The notes beneath the pieces are model-generated. The model was given only the letters and a program-made list of their open reading frames with translations. It made no database searches and was not told the DNA's origin. This document shows, piece by piece, positions 11,783 through 23,377 of a DNA stretch of 64,000 bases. The DNA comes from Chinchilla lanigera (Eukaryota > Chordata > Mammalia > Rodentia > Chinchillidae): NCBI RefSeq assembly GCF_000276665.1, contig NW_004955433.1:20152399-20216398 (forward strand). The letters are read 5' to 3'. Numbering within the stretch: position 1 is the stretch's first letter; the number at the start of each line of letters is the position of its first letter. A program made the translations under genes and the position numbers.

Positions 11783-12180
11783 TTAAAAATACAGTTTCCT
11801 GCAAATTAGCAAGAGGCAGAGATGCAAATTTAGAGATGGTACCTCAGAGGTCTGGTGGCTCACTCTTCCTGGGATCAGAGTTTGAGGCTGCTTAGCTGTG
11901 AGCCAGCAGCACCATCTAGAGGTCCATGGCGATCCTGCAATCAAAGGAAACAAAAGAGCGCCCAACTCTATTACTTTAGCAATAGCAGAAATATTACTGC
12001 ATTTTTCAGCACATAACCCTTGCAGAATGCCTCTGAAGGAACGGCTTCCAATTCCCATTAAGCAATGACTGCAGGGTTCATTACCGGGAGCATTCAAGGC
12101 TTCACTTCAGAAGCTGAAACTTACCTCCACTACTTCCCTACCGAGAGGCGAGTCACTGCCTTTCAAATCAGTTAATTCAT
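11783..12180. other. Unique segment, candidate conserved noncoding DNA
   Basis: More GC-balanced than its surroundings, free of recognisable repeats, and contains a CTCF-like motif at 11908-11922. A 104-codon open frame on the minus strand (11783-12097) covers it. It has no family signature, and I do not call it a gene. Conservation is an inference that needs alignment. Confidence 0.35.
11908..11922 (-). promoter_or_regulatory. CTCF-like motif
   Basis: agcaccatctagagg resembles the reverse-oriented CTCF core (GC-CC-YCTRSTGG type) with one or two mismatches. Motif resemblance only. Occupancy cannot be judged from sequence. Confidence 0.3.
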
Positions 12181-12484
12181 TCCACACATTTCACTGGAAT
12201 CCTGCCATGCCTCAGGCTTTGTGGCAGGTGCCAAGGGACAAAGACAAGAATATATTACTGGAAGTCCCTCCATCCCCCCGGCCCACATACCCACACATAA
12301 CCACACGTATAAATTTTCTTCTGTCTTATCATTTTAAACGTTTTCTAAGTGGTGAGAACAGAAATATTTCAAAGCAGCCACTATGTTTCAAAAACACTTG
12401 TTCTGTGTAAAACCATCAGGATAGTTTAAGTGAAATCATGGGTTCGAATAAGTTGAGAGTCATAGCGGGTTTTACAGTCTTAGA

Positions 12485-12645
12485 GCAGTCACTTTCAAAC
12501 TGTAGTGAATATAGGAATGACTCGATGTTATTTTAACTACAGTGCAGAATCCCAGGCCCGAGCTCCAGAGATTCTAATACTACAAATGTGTGTTAAGGCC
12601 CAGGATCATGCAATATATTTTAATATATCTACCATGTTTCAAGGA
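12485..12645 (+). mobile_element. MER5A DNA transposon remnant (hAT-Charlie MITE)
   Basis: Shows the MER5 layout: a cactttcaaactgtagtgaa start, the centre cccaggcccgagctccagag then attctaatac, and a ggcccaggatcatgcaatat segment. Non-autonomous and ancient. Confidence 0.7.
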
Positions 12646-12788
12646 TGGAAGTGAGCTGCCAATCAGGAGGAAGGTTCTAATTTTGAGTAAATAAGGGATT
12701 CCAGGATCATACATTAGAAATGTCTAGCTTTTGATCAATTCCCTTTGCTGAATTTCTTATATGCTATATCTCAGGAGTGTTAGGTGTT

Positions 12789-12910
12789 TAGAATGGCAGC
12801 TCTGAGCAGGGGATATAGCTCAGCAGCAAAAGTGTCTGCCTGGCAAGCACAAGGTCTTGAGTTCGAGTCTCGGTACCAAAAAACAAACAAACAAAAAAAT
12901 AGAATAGCAG
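12789..12910 (+). mobile_element. ID SINE with 11-bp TSD
   Basis: The body (about 12804-12879) carries gatatagctcagcagc and ggcaagcacaaggtcttgag, then a CAAA-rich tail. The target duplication tagaatggcag (12789-12799) recurs as tagaatagcag (12900-12910), with one mismatch. Moderately diverged. Confidence 0.92.
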
Positions 12911-13489
12911 TCCTTTAACTAGCGTGAAAGACATTCCATCTAATTATTACAATTTGATTAAGACTATATCTTTAGATTAATTTTCCAGAGCATTTTATTA
13001 AAATATAGACCCTTAAGTTTGTGACTATGCACACTTTTAAGTTCTATTTGCATAAAGATATATCATGTGAGAATGCTCATTTAGTGAGGCCCTTGTTAAA
13101 TGTAACTGGGAATCCGTTCTATTAGCAAACTCACAAGTGTGAGGCTGTGTGGGTGCAAGGAAGCTGAAAATTAGAAACTTGAGTGGATTTCAATACCTAA
13201 TTCTATGCCAAACATAGGCAAATCAGAGCCGAATAAAATTCTGCCAAGTTGAGGGCAATTTAGTTCTCATTCTTTTGCAGTTCAGCAGCCTCTGTATTGA
13301 AAGATGCCCAGTTATTAATCTGAGAGATTTTATGAAAAACCTGGGCCATTTGAATAAACTCTTATAAACTACCCTTGGCAATAAATACTTCCATTTGCCT
13401 CATCCTTTCCAATCGTTTTTTTTTTTATTCCCATATTATATCTCAGATGGAATATCAAACTAGTGTAGTAATCAATCACCTTTACATTC
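12911..13489. other. Intergenic DNA
   Basis: AT-rich, with no recognisable repeat family or coding signal. Confidence 0.5.
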
Positions 13490-14065
13490 TCACATCTCAA
13501 ACTCAATAAATTTGCTTCTATATCCCCACCATAGAGGTCTTCCTAAACCATCCACGTGATTGTACCATCTGCATGAAACCTTCCAACATTGCTGTACTGA
13601 TTGATGTACAGAATTCAAATTTATAGCGCTCACTACTGGTTTGATCTCATACCCATTTGAGAATCTAACTTTAAACTGCAATTTCTGATATGCTGAATGT
13701 TTCAACCTTAACAACTCTGACATTCCCCCAACTTTGTCATGATCCTTTCTCCTACTAGATTATGACATGTGATCATTACCCAAGACATTCAAGTTGGCTG
13801 TTACCTGTCTGTGGAATAGTTTTCATAACATCCCAGGCTCTCTGCCATGTGCCATTTCTTCTTTTATTTTTTGAAGACCCTGTATATGCTGCCATCAGAG
13901 TAGCACTGTACATTAGAAGGAAACTTGTAACATTAAAAATCATAGTTTGTAATTCTTACCTGTTACTATCATTAAAATGTGAGCTCCTTACAAGTAGAGG
14001 ATACAATTAATTTTGTATTGTCTAATTATAATCTCTATAATTACTTGTTAAATGTGTTCATGAAT
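13490..14065 (+). mobile_element. L2 LINE 3' end
   Basis: The order of diverged blocks fits an L2 3' end: ccatctgcatgaaaccttcc, a long CT-rich middle, and ttaaaatgtgagctccttac followed by gaggatac and a terminal gttcatgaatg. The non-LTR RT frame is decayed, and the open frames here are chance. Confidence 0.65.
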
Positions 14066-14335
14066 GCGCCCACTTAACTTTGTTTATCAGAACACTTAAA
14101 ACCCTCAAATAATTGAGATGATTTTCTAAAGGGACAAAATTGTGAGTCAAATAATTTGACCTGTGTGTTTAGTTATAATTAGATTTTTAAAGTGAGTTCC
14201 AGGAATAGAAATTCAGATTAAAAACAAAGAAGAAGAAGAAAGAGGCCAGGTTGGAGGTCCTAGCTGTTCAGAAACCTCAAGCTGGAGGACGGGAGTTCAA
14301 GGCTAAGGTTGGAAATATAATAAGGCTTGTAGAAA

Positions 14336-14380
14336 AGGAGAAAGAAAGAGAGACAGAGAAAGAGAGAGAGAAAGAGAGAG

Positions 14381-14415
<35 letters not shown>

Positions 14416-14427
14416 CAGACAAGAAAG
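14336..14427. repeat. GA-rich (GAAA)n microsatellite
   Basis: A purine tract with (GAGAAA)n and then (GAAA)n units at about 14340-14417. The open frames over it (14251-14466 + and 14260-14487 -) are low-complexity artefacts. Confidence 0.9.
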
Positions 14428-14501
14428 AACTCTCAGAGTAATATTGAAAGGGAAATAAATGAATAGTACTTTAGTGTCACCCATCAAAAATTATGAAAAT
14501 A

Positions 14502-14711
14502 GGGGCTGGGGATTTAGCTCAGCGGCAAAAGCGCCTGCCTGGCAAGCGCAAGGTTGTGAGTTCGGTTCCCGGTACCGGAGAAAAACCANNNNNNNNNNNN
14601 NNNNNNNNNNNNNNNNNNNNNNNNNNNNNNNNNNNNNNNNNNNNNNNNNNNNNNNNNNNNNNNNNNNNNNNNNNNNNNNNNNNNNNNNAAAAAAAAAAAA
14701 AAAAAAAAAAA
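14502..14711 (+). mobile_element. Young ID SINE interrupted by an assembly gap
   Basis: A full CpG-rich ID body at 14502-14588 breaks into 100 N exactly where its A-rich tail begins, then resumes as a pure A run to 14711. A short shared string (gaaaata) on both sides suggests a target duplication. The true tail length is unknown. Confidence 0.93.
14589..14688. other. Assembly gap (100 N)
   Basis: Exactly 100 N, a conventional size for a gap of unknown length. Open frames drawn across it are not real. Confidence 0.99.
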
Positions 14712-15404
14712 GAAAATATTGTGCAATTATCACTGTGTTATTACTTGTAACTTTTTATTTTGAAAATTAAATATAATTAAAGGAAAGTGCTCTATTTTTA
14801 TTTTTATTGGCATAGTTTAGGGTTGCAGAGGAGTCAGTGTCTTAATAAAATTAATCAGTGTTCAACTGATACAATGGTTTAATGCCTTCAGCTGCCAAAA
14901 CTGAACATTGTTACTATTTCTATTCACTTTTGAGAAAGCAGCACTTGATCAGTAATCACTCTTATTTCAAATGGAGCTTAATGAGTACATAAGCAATCTT
15001 TGCATGCAAGGCCAGGAAATTCCATCTCTCAATAGCAATATGAGTGCATAATATCAAACACAGGCTTCCATGTTTGTCTTCTTTTTTGGACTGGAATAGA
15101 ACAAATTGGCGCAAATCTTTCCACTCACTTATTTAGAAATAATGGTCCAAATTTGAAAGTAGTGTGTACTTTATATTTTCTATATTCTGGTTGGCTATGC
15201 ATTTGAAACAAAAGCTATTTGACATTTCTTCCCTTTTCTCTTGAGTAGCCCATACTTCATTGCTAAAGTTGCTGTTGAACTTCTTAATGTTTATCCTCTC
15301 TTGTCTTGCTTTTATTAATTTCTCAGTGGCTTTGCTGTAGAGTTATCTCTCTGAAAGAAAAAGATATATGTATATACACACACAGGATGGCTAAGGTAAT
15401 TGTA
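14712..15404. other. AT-rich intergenic DNA
   Basis: Nothing recognised, apart from a 29-bp string at 15312-15340 that recurs at 16161-16189. Confidence 0.5.
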
Positions 15405-15625
15405 ACACTAATTTCTATTGCTTTATTGAAGGGAACAGTTAATGTTTGTTTGTTTAGTCTTGCATGCCTATATCTGGTAATCTGAGCAACTACTTTGATG
15501 ATAACAATAAGTAATACAACAACCGTTGTTGATTCATATCATCTTATTTTGAAATTCTGTATCATTTTTATAATTTCTGTTTTATAGTGCCGTTTTGTTT
15601 TTGTCTTTTTTCTTTAAAATAAAAA
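15405..15625 (+). mobile_element. Probable L1 3' tail, related to 38505-38745
   Basis: Shares an ordered series of blocks with 38505-38745: ggaacagttaatg, tagtcttgcatgcctatat, tctgagcaactactttgatg, taatacaacaaccgttgtt, and an AATAAA-like end. In the second copy the block follows an L1 3' UTR, so I read both as 3' ends of one L1 subfamily. Confidence 0.5.
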
Positions 15626-15910
15626 AATTTATCTCTCTGAAACGTCTCTTCTCTAAAGAACCTCCTATGATGTCTGTATTTATAGCAAAGCAATTTGCCA
15701 ACATATATTGAAACATTAACTATATCCACGTGCTTTCTCTCATGGTCAGTTCCAAGAATGAATTCTTTTGTAATGTTATCAATACACAACAATCTGAAAA
15801 ACATATATTTATGATGACTTAAATTACAGGACAGTTTTATTTATAAATTGAATACAGAAAATGAATAATAGTAAATCCTATCACCATTAATCCTTAAGGT
15901 ATAAAGTTTG

Positions 15911-16975
15911 TGTTAGTCATTTATCTATTATTATAACAAAATAACTAAGGCTGGGTAATATTCAAAGAATAAAGTTTGATTTAGCTCACCGTTCTGGAAA
16001 TCGAAAGGCATTGTGTCTACATTGGCTCAGTTCTGTTGCTGGCTCTTGAAACCAAATAAAAATCCTACATAAACCACCTAACCACACTCACTTCCAATCT
16101 TTCGCTTCTAGTTGACTTCAAAAATCACTAATTTTGCAGCTCCTGGAAATAAGTGGCATGTTATTAGTCTCTCAGTGGCTTTGCTGTAGATGACACCTCT
16201 CCTTGTAGGTTATAATGATGAGTTGTCCAGAACACTTGTCAAGCTTTGAAGAGGACAAATTAGTCATTGAAAGAATGTTTGTCACAACTAGCAGCACAGG
16301 TTTGATGTATCTGAAACTTTCCTAATCCTTCTTTTCTCACTTTAGAGTTTATGACAATGGGGTGACAATAACTAAGACAGTTCTAAGGTTTGTAGGGATA
16401 TCATGACTATACGGCAAATCAATAGATAACCAGTTACCAGACTGAAAGACATCCATTCCAGACCATCAGAGAGATACCTATAACTCTTCAGGTCTCAGTC
16501 ATTTCCTCAGCTAACTTAAATCTCACCTGTTTCTCACTTGCTTAAGGATAAAATGAAGCTGAAAAGTTGTAGTAAGATGGTCTTTCAGGACTTAGCACAC
16601 CGCCTTCTCAGTTTTGGAGCTTCCTGAATGACTTGCTTTTCTTGCCTTAATAATGTGGCTTCTGTTTGCTGAACCTTTGTAAGCAAGTAGATTCTGATTT
16701 ATTAATGATTTTTTGGCTACATCACATCATGGAAGAGAGTATCATGGTGGGAATATGTGTAAGAGAAGGAGATCATACGGAAAGACGTTAGACCAGACAG
16801 GGATGGTCTTTTATGAGAACTCACTTCCTTGGAAACAAAACATGATTCTGTGAGACTTTCGTAATCCTAAAACATTTAGCTATAGTGCTCCCATGGCCCA
16901 AAAATCTACCAAAAGTTCCATCTCTGAGCTCATGAGGCTTTGAGGAGATAGTCTAGATTCAAAGCATAATACCCC
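15911..16975 (-). mobile_element. MaLR 3' LTR, interrupted
   Basis: The reversed LTR starts at 15911 (tgttagtcatttatctatta, then aaggctgggtaatattcaaa, gatttagctcaccgttctgg), as expected for the 3' end of a minus-strand MST/THE1-class LTR. The rest of the LTR seems to resume at about 16700-16975. About 16060-16700 does not align by eye and may be an insertion or rearrangement. Confidence 0.6.
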
Positions 16976-18534
16976 CACCCCTGCCACAAAGGACTCATGT
17001 GTCTCTCTTTACACAAAATGCATTCAGTTAGTCTCTAAGAGTCACCGAGTTTTAACAGTCTCAGCATTGCTGAAAAGTCCATGTCCACAGTTTCCTCTGA
17101 GACTCAAGGAAAACTTAGCAGTGAGCTCGTGTAAAAATCAAAAAGAAAGTTAAACACTGCTGATATCCAAAAGCATAGGAAAAACAGTGCCGTTCCAAAA
17201 GGGAGAAGTAGGGGGATAGAAAGGAACAGGACCAAATCAAGACCTAAATCTAGCAGAACATTCATTAAATCATGTAGCTCGGAGACGAGAGATTAGGGCC
17301 TAGCTAGCCAGCTGTGCAAGTGGGCACGATCTGTCAATCATGGAGACCCAAAAACATGTGCAGAAAAACAGTTCCCAAGCCCTGCCCTTGAAGCAATTGG
17401 TAACTGCTATCTTCAGTTCTTCTGGCATGAAATCAAGCCATTTTTTGATATGATTGTCTAGATCACAGGGGTAAAAAGGGATGAGGAGTAAAGCAGACAC
17501 TGGCCACTAAACTCATAGCCACTGTGAGTTTTCTCTTCTTTTCCTACTTACATTGGTCTGCAATCACCCTGTAGAGCATACTGTTTTCCTCCATTTCATA
17601 AATGTAAAACCTTACTACCTTTTATCATATGTCTGCTTCCAATTCTTTGCTCAGCTCTCCAATAACCTGGAAAGAGCCTGAGAAGAGAATACTAAATCCT
17701 AGAACATAGTCACAGCTCCATGTCTAGAACCGAGGGAAATTTGTGGCAAGATGTGTACTTTAAGGGGCTCGGGCACACCCACTACTATGACATTGCTGGT
17801 GGCAGCCATCATGGCCTCCCACTTGGGGTGATTTTGTTCACTACCTGTGGCTTTGCTAAGATGTTGTACATTCCTAGTCTTTCCATTTTCCTGGGGTTTC
17901 CACTACATTTTCAGCTTTGATCTCCTAGCTTTACTCATTGCCCTTTTAGGTGCACACGGCCTAGCCTCTTGGTCCTTCCTTTAAAATGTGTGTGGAAGCA
18001 TCCTTGGCCCCATAACTCTTGACTTGCATATGCCTATAAAACAAACACCACATTCATGATGTCAAGTGGACCCACCTTCCTTTCTGGAGAAATTGAAACA
18101 TCTCAAATGAACTTTTTGTTCCTAATTCTCACTGTAAATCTCACCAAAAACAATAAAAACTATCATGTTATAGCCTCAGTGCAGTGTTTCCTCGAAATAT
18201 CCTCTGCCAGATTATTCTATTGCCCTTAGCCTCAGTCTCTGGCAAAATCTCAGAACACGAACAAAATATATACATAGCACACATGGTCTTAACCCAGCTT
18301 CCTTGCTTACACCCGTAAACTTCTGAGCCTGGCTTTTATTGTGTGCACTTCTACGAGCATTTTTTTTCCTCTGAGCTCTGATTGAAATCTACCACTGAGC
18401 ATGGCTTACAGCAGTCTAAGTGTTCTCTACTTGGTGTCTCCAAAGTTTTCCAAGCTTCCTGCACAAGTCAGTTCCAAAGGCTTCTAAACCACATAGGTAG
18501 AGTCACAGCAATAATCCAACTTCTGTGGTACCAA
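16976..18534 (-). mobile_element. ERVL-MaLR internal region
   Basis: Reads as a reversed MaLR internal sequence with its usual blocks: ccacaaaggactcatgtgtc, cagtctcagcattgctgaaa then agtccatgtcc, and ttccaaaagggagaagtag. At 18526-18533 TGGTACCA marks the primer-binding-site end next to the right-hand LTR. MaLR internals lack pol, and the frames here are not coding. Confidence 0.75.
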
Positions 18535-18845
18535 AATGCATCTTGATCACTTCCTTCATCCCTAAGACACAATACCTGACATCAACAGTCTATTGTGACT
18601 CACAGTTTTAGAAGTTCCAGCATGGCAGAAAGGGACAAATGCAAAAATGACATAGCAGGAAGAACTGCTCTGGAGGGGAACTTGGTACAACATGGCATCT
18701 GAGAAGCACAAACTGAAATGAGGAACTAGGCTGGATAATATACCCTTCAATCCATTCACCAAGAGACCCTGCAGCCAGACTGCACCTTCTAACAGACTCA
18801 AATCACAAAACTTGGGGAACAAGCCCCATTCAAAACCTGAAAATT
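18535..18845 (-). mobile_element. MaLR 5' LTR
   Basis: The right-hand, upstream LTR of the minus-strand MaLR provirus, following the TGGTACCA binding site. It contains gactcacagttttagaagtt and ends near caagccccattcaaaacctg, the reversed LTR start. Diverged and probably missing part of the middle. Confidence 0.65.
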
Positions 18846-19265
18846 TGCACATTTATTACATGCAGTATTGTGTTTCAAAGTTTGTTATTTAATAGCCAAA
18901 CTTAAATCGGGGAAAAAAGCAGAAGAGATATAGGAAGGTCTAAATTAGAAATGAATAAGCTATGGAAATATATGAATATTGAAAAGCAATAAATAAAATG
19001 AGTTTATAAATTCATGTAATGTTGAAAATGTAATAGTTACCTATTAATTTTTTAAATCAATAAGTGATTTGATTTTTTTCAATAAATTTTCCAAAGTTGG
19101 AATTGTATGGGCATTTAAATCACTCCTGCTTTTCTCATAAAAGTTTTATGAAGATGAAAGTAACAGGTGAATTTCGAGTTCTCCGACTGCAACAACATAC
19201 TATAACTGCATAATTGCATCCCACTATTTTCCTTTATTGATGTACCACTCTCTCTTTCTCTCTGT
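18846..19265. other. AT-rich intergenic DNA
   Basis: No element or gene recognised. Confidence 0.5.
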
Positions 19266-19266
19266 T

Positions 19267-19349
19267 TATTTTCTGGTACCAGAAAATTGAACTCAGGACA
19301 TCGCACTTGCCAGGCATGCACTGTGCTGCTAGGCCATATCTCCAGCTCC
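19267..19349 (-). mobile_element. ID SINE, first of a tandem pair
   Basis: A minus-strand ID: ctggtaccagaaaattgaac, then acttgccaggcatgcactgt, and a GGAGCTGGAGATATGGCCTA head. It is followed 8 bp later by a second ID in the same orientation. Confidence 0.85.
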
Positions 19350-19357
19350 CTCTCTCC

Positions 19358-19432
19358 TTTTTTTTGGTACTGGGAATCGAACTCAGGACCTTGCACTTTT
19401 CCAGCAACCACTGAGTTATATCTCCAGCCCCC
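19358..19432 (-). mobile_element. ID SINE, second of a tandem pair
   Basis: A minus-strand ID with T tract, ggtactgggaatcgaactca, and a GGGCTGGAGATATAACTCAG head. Both copies share the older GGAGATAT- head rather than the young GGGGATTTAG head. Confidence 0.88.
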
Positions 19433-19752
19433 CTCCCTATTTTAATACTGGGTTGATTTAAAATGATCCTTGTTATGACTTCAATTTATTCCTAAACTCG
19501 GGTTGGGGTTCCTCAACAATGTCACTTATAGATTCTTGACAGCAGGTTGATTTAAGAAAAACACATAAAATAGAAATGCAGGTACAGAATAATATCAGAT
19601 ACACCTGAAATTCAGATTCTGGAACACCATAAAGCTCCCTTGATTTAAATTTCTCCATGCTTCTTCAAATATATGCTGAGCCTTAAATATATATTGAACT
19701 CAGCGAGAAGAGGTAACTTCATTCATTACCACAATATATCCATTTCATCTAC

Positions 19753-19834
19753 TTTTTTTTTTAAGTACCAGGAATCCAAATCAGGACCCTGTGCTTGCTA
19801 TGCAGGCACTTTTGCCACTGAGCTATATCCCTGG
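19753..19834 (-). mobile_element. ID SINE, diverged
   Basis: T tract, then agtaccaggaatccaaatca and cttgctatgcaggcactttt, ending in a reversed CCAGGGATATAGCTCAGTGG head. An old copy. Confidence 0.85.
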
Positions 19835-20984
19835 ACCTTTTCCACCTACTTTTATCAGTGTGCTTTTTGTTTGTTTTTAAATCTATGCTTTGTAAAACAT
19901 GAGCTATGATGTACTACTTAATATCATTTAAAAACTAGAGATAACTATTTTCTTATGATATCCTACTTTTCTCCTAGTATAGCAATGATTCCACTCTATT
20001 GTAATATTTATTTTTTGTTTGCTTCACTAGACATGTAGTTATTTACAAGTATAATGCTGGGAAGCAAGCCTATGCTTCATAAGAATCTTGTGAATAGAGG
20101 AAATAGTCTTGTGTTAATGGGGAGCACATCCTGAGGTGAGTTTGCTATTGCAACCATCTCTACACTTTATTGATTTAGGATCTACAGAGGAATAAGAAAA
20201 AGCTGCCCACATAGTCCTGTATATACTCAGCAGTGATTCCTCCAACTGAAAATGACTGTAAGTAAAATTTTGAAATAAATATAGAAATCAGTTAGGTAAA
20301 AGGAAAGAAGAGAGCTTTGGAAGATATTGCAAACAAAGATAAAAAACAAATAACATGGTGGTGGAGGAAAGATTGACAGTCCAGGATCACTGTGTACCTC
20401 AATGTGACCATAACATGGAAGCTACATTGGAATAGCAAGAAAGGGCAGGGAGCACAGGTGAGGATGAGCAAAGGAATACAAGGGCTTTGAAGAAGCCAAA
20501 GAGATATATGTTCATCTCCTCTTCACCTAGAGAAGGAAGGCATATCCTACACTCTAGAAACTTGCTTCAGAAACCCCCACTCCTGGGCCTTTCTCTCCCA
20601 GATCTGGATTCGGTAAGCAAGAAAAGTAGCACAAGTTTACCTGGTGATTCTGATTCAAATTGTTCATGGATTAAGCACTGCCTAAGATTTTTTTTAAAAA
20701 AAGTATTAATATCACCTAGTTTCACTCTCTGAATATTTCTTAAATATGCCCTCTTTATATGTATATATAGTCACTATTAGTCCTTTCATTAATCTGATAA
20801 AATTATGTGTGTTTTTAATATATTACAAGGGCTATGCATTAAATTTCTTTTGCAGTTCTCTCTCATTTATGCAGTTCCTCTTATACAGAGGATGCTCTTT
20901 CTTACTGAGTTTCCTATAAGGAAAGCATGACTTCTTTTTTCTTTTCCCTTGCTCACCGCCCTTTGACTTATCTAAGCTTTAAAG
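19835..20984. other. Intergenic DNA
   Basis: No recognisable element. The open frame at 20487-20732 (+) has no recognisable motif. Confidence 0.5.
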
Positions 20985-21245
20985 TTTCAATTGAACTGGA
21001 CTCAAATGCTATCTCTGCAAATAGCCTGACCTTGCCAATCACTCCTCCTTCTTCTGGATAATACGTGGCACCTTCTCACATCTCCGTACATTCTGCCTTT
21101 GACAATCTCACCAGGGGTTTTCTTTGGACTTTGTGCCCCAACCCAGAAGGTTCCCATTCTGTACTTCTTGCATTTCCCAGGGTGAAACGCTCTTACTTAC
21201 CTGACTATATTAAGACTGAAATGATCTCCTCTTGAGGCGACACAT
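20985..21245 (+). mobile_element. Probable L2 LINE fragment
   Basis: The CT-rich layout (ctgaccttgccaatcactcc, tcacatctccgtacattctg) resembles the L2 3' region. Highly diverged, so the call is tentative. Confidence 0.4.
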
Positions 21246-21539
21246 TGATGGCATGACATTAAAATGAATACTGATGTCAAAGGCAAGACTTCAAAAACGC
21301 AGTCCAATCGGCAGACTTCCTTGACAATGCAGGTGACTGAATCAAAACAAGGTTAAAACTCACACTTCTATTCTGAAAGCTGTAACTATCCTTAACAAAC
21401 ATATTAAGGTATGCCACGTAATGAAGTATTGAATTTTAAATTGGTGGCACATGTGAAGAATTTTGTTTACTTGTATTTTTTACCCAATGCAAAATTTTTT
21501 ATGCAACTCCTAAGAAGGAAAAGAAAGTGAAAAAGGAAG

Positions 21540-21663
21540 GAAATTAGTATTTTTTGTTTTGTTTTTTTTTTTTCCGGTACCGGGAATCACACTCATGACC
21601 TTGCTCTTGCCAGGCAGGCGCTGTGCCACTGAGCTAAATCCCCATCCCCTGAAATAAGTATTT
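21540..21663 (-). mobile_element. ID SINE with 13-bp TSD
   Basis: T-rich tail at 21551-21573, then ccggtaccgggaatcacact and ctcttgccaggcaggcgctg. The target duplication gaaattagtattt (from 21540) recurs as gaaataagtattt (21651-21663), with one mismatch. Confidence 0.93.
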
Positions 21664-21780
21664 AATACTTATTTCTATAAATGAAATATTATGACTCATT
21701 GGAATAATCTCTTTGGGAAGATTACCTCTTCTTTTACTGTGCTATACTGACTTACTGAGTTAATTCTTGAGTGTTCTTTC

Positions 21781-21899
21781 AGAAATGTACATTAAGGGGC
21801 TGGGGATTTAGCTCAGCGGCAAAAGCGCCTGCCTGGCAAGCACAAAGTCGTGAGTTCGGTTCCCAGCACCGGAGAAAAAAAAAAAGAAATGTATGTTAA
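21781..21899 (+). mobile_element. Young ID SINE with 15-bp TSD
   Basis: The body at 21796-21874 has the GGGGCTGGGGATTTAGCTCA head, an AGCACCGG end and an A tail. The duplication agaaatgtacattaa (21781-21795) recurs as agaaatgtatgttaa (21885-21899), with two mismatches. It lies about 150 bp from the oppositely oriented ID at 21551. Confidence 0.95.
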
Positions 21900-23190
21900 A
21901 TAAATGAATTAAAATGCTGAAAGTAAGCTATATAAATGGAAAATTTACATGCTTGGTTTATATGAACTCTTCAAATGCAATAACTATTTTACTATAACTA
22001 AGACTATAACAATGATAGTTATATAATACATTTATGTAATTTAATCTAAATATATAATACTACTTCTACTTGAACTTCTTGTAGTAATGATTGCTATTTT
22101 TTTGAAAAATAAATCCAAAGTAGTCTATAGCACCTGAGAAAAACTAGAGAGGAATATATGAGAAGGATTGAATATATTACATCAACATAAACAAAACATT
22201 TCACATCATGTAAGCTATATACAATTTGCATTATAAGCCATGGAAACAAATGGACTATGCAAATATGTGTTAAACATGGAAATATAAAAAGAGAAATTTA
22301 TAAGAAATATCACTTGCAGTGATGAAGAGGAAGGACAAATGGGGAATAGGATAATCAGGACTGCAGGGAAGCTTATGATAGGCTAACTAAGAGATAATGA
22401 AAACTGAATCAAAGCAGAGGGAGAAACAAATTTTATTCTTTGAATTTCAATTGCTCGATACTGTTTCCTTAAAATTTAATAATAAAGATTTCTCATCCAA
22501 GTGTTTATGTAATCACTGATGGAATATAAGAGAAAGATTTGCAGATATTTCTGAAATAGATATTCTCTAAGTGTTACACTAAATTCCTAGTCCACGACCA
22601 GATACAGCATATATTGAGCTGAGTTGAAGTAATCATATCTTTTAGATAGAAAAATTCATTCATCTTCTTGATGGTAAGACTGCAATCACTTTGTAAATAG
22701 AATTTGGAATTTTGTATAAATTCTAGGCAAAAATAAATTATATTCCTTCTTCTTCAGCAACACAAGTTGCTGAAATTCAAATCCATAAAATAAAAAAAGA
22801 ATCTTAGTGATCAAGAAACAACTTTGGAGAGAACACCAGGTCAAAATTTCCCTTCCCTATATGGTTCTATCAGGACCTAAGAAACAGAGATATATCTCCT
22901 CTCCTTGAAGGTCTTCAAGGATACAAAGGTGAAATACTGATTACATTTGCATATAATGATGGCTATGTTATATTGAGCCAAAATATGATTTCTTTAAATT
23001 AACCTCCTTCTTTTTATTTCCTCTCTTCTACCAGTGGGCCACGCTTCTTATTCTTACTTTCTAAAATGTGTAAATGGCAATAATTTCTGGAGCTTTTGCC
23101 AGACACACTTGCCATCCTCTGTTTGTATTCCAGGTTGCAAATGAAATTTTGACACTTGCAGATATTCCAATTTGAACTTCCACAACCCCT
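21900..23190. other. AT-rich intergenic DNA
   Basis: Nothing recognised. The open frame at 23014-23268 (-) mainly runs into the B1 and is not a gene. Confidence 0.5.
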
Positions 23191-23191
23191 T

Positions 23192-23377
23192 TGGTATAGA
23201 GCATTTGTTTTATTTTTGTCTTTCTGAGCAAGGTCTTGCTGTGCAGTACAGGCTGGTCTTGAGCTCACTTTGTAGCCCAGGCTGGTCTCGAATTCACAAC
23301 AATCCTCCTGCCTCAGCCTCCCAAGTGCTGGGGTTACAGGCTTGTGTCACCACACCTGGTACTGGTATAGAGCATTT
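23192..23377 (-). mobile_element. B1 SINE with perfect 15-bp TSD
   Basis: A minus-strand B1 (about 23210-23360) with gctgtgcagtacaggctggt, the internal duplication, and tgctggggttacaggcttgt. The target duplication tggtatagagcattt is exact at 23192-23206 and 23363-23377. Confidence 0.95.

Noticed and set aside
11783..12097. 104-codon open frame on the minus strand as a gene
   Set aside because: It contains Cys/Trp-rich text with no family resemblance. The same bases look more like regulatory DNA.
14459..14770. Several open frames across the N gap
   Set aside because: They include unknown bases and poly-lysine/phenylalanine from the ID tail.
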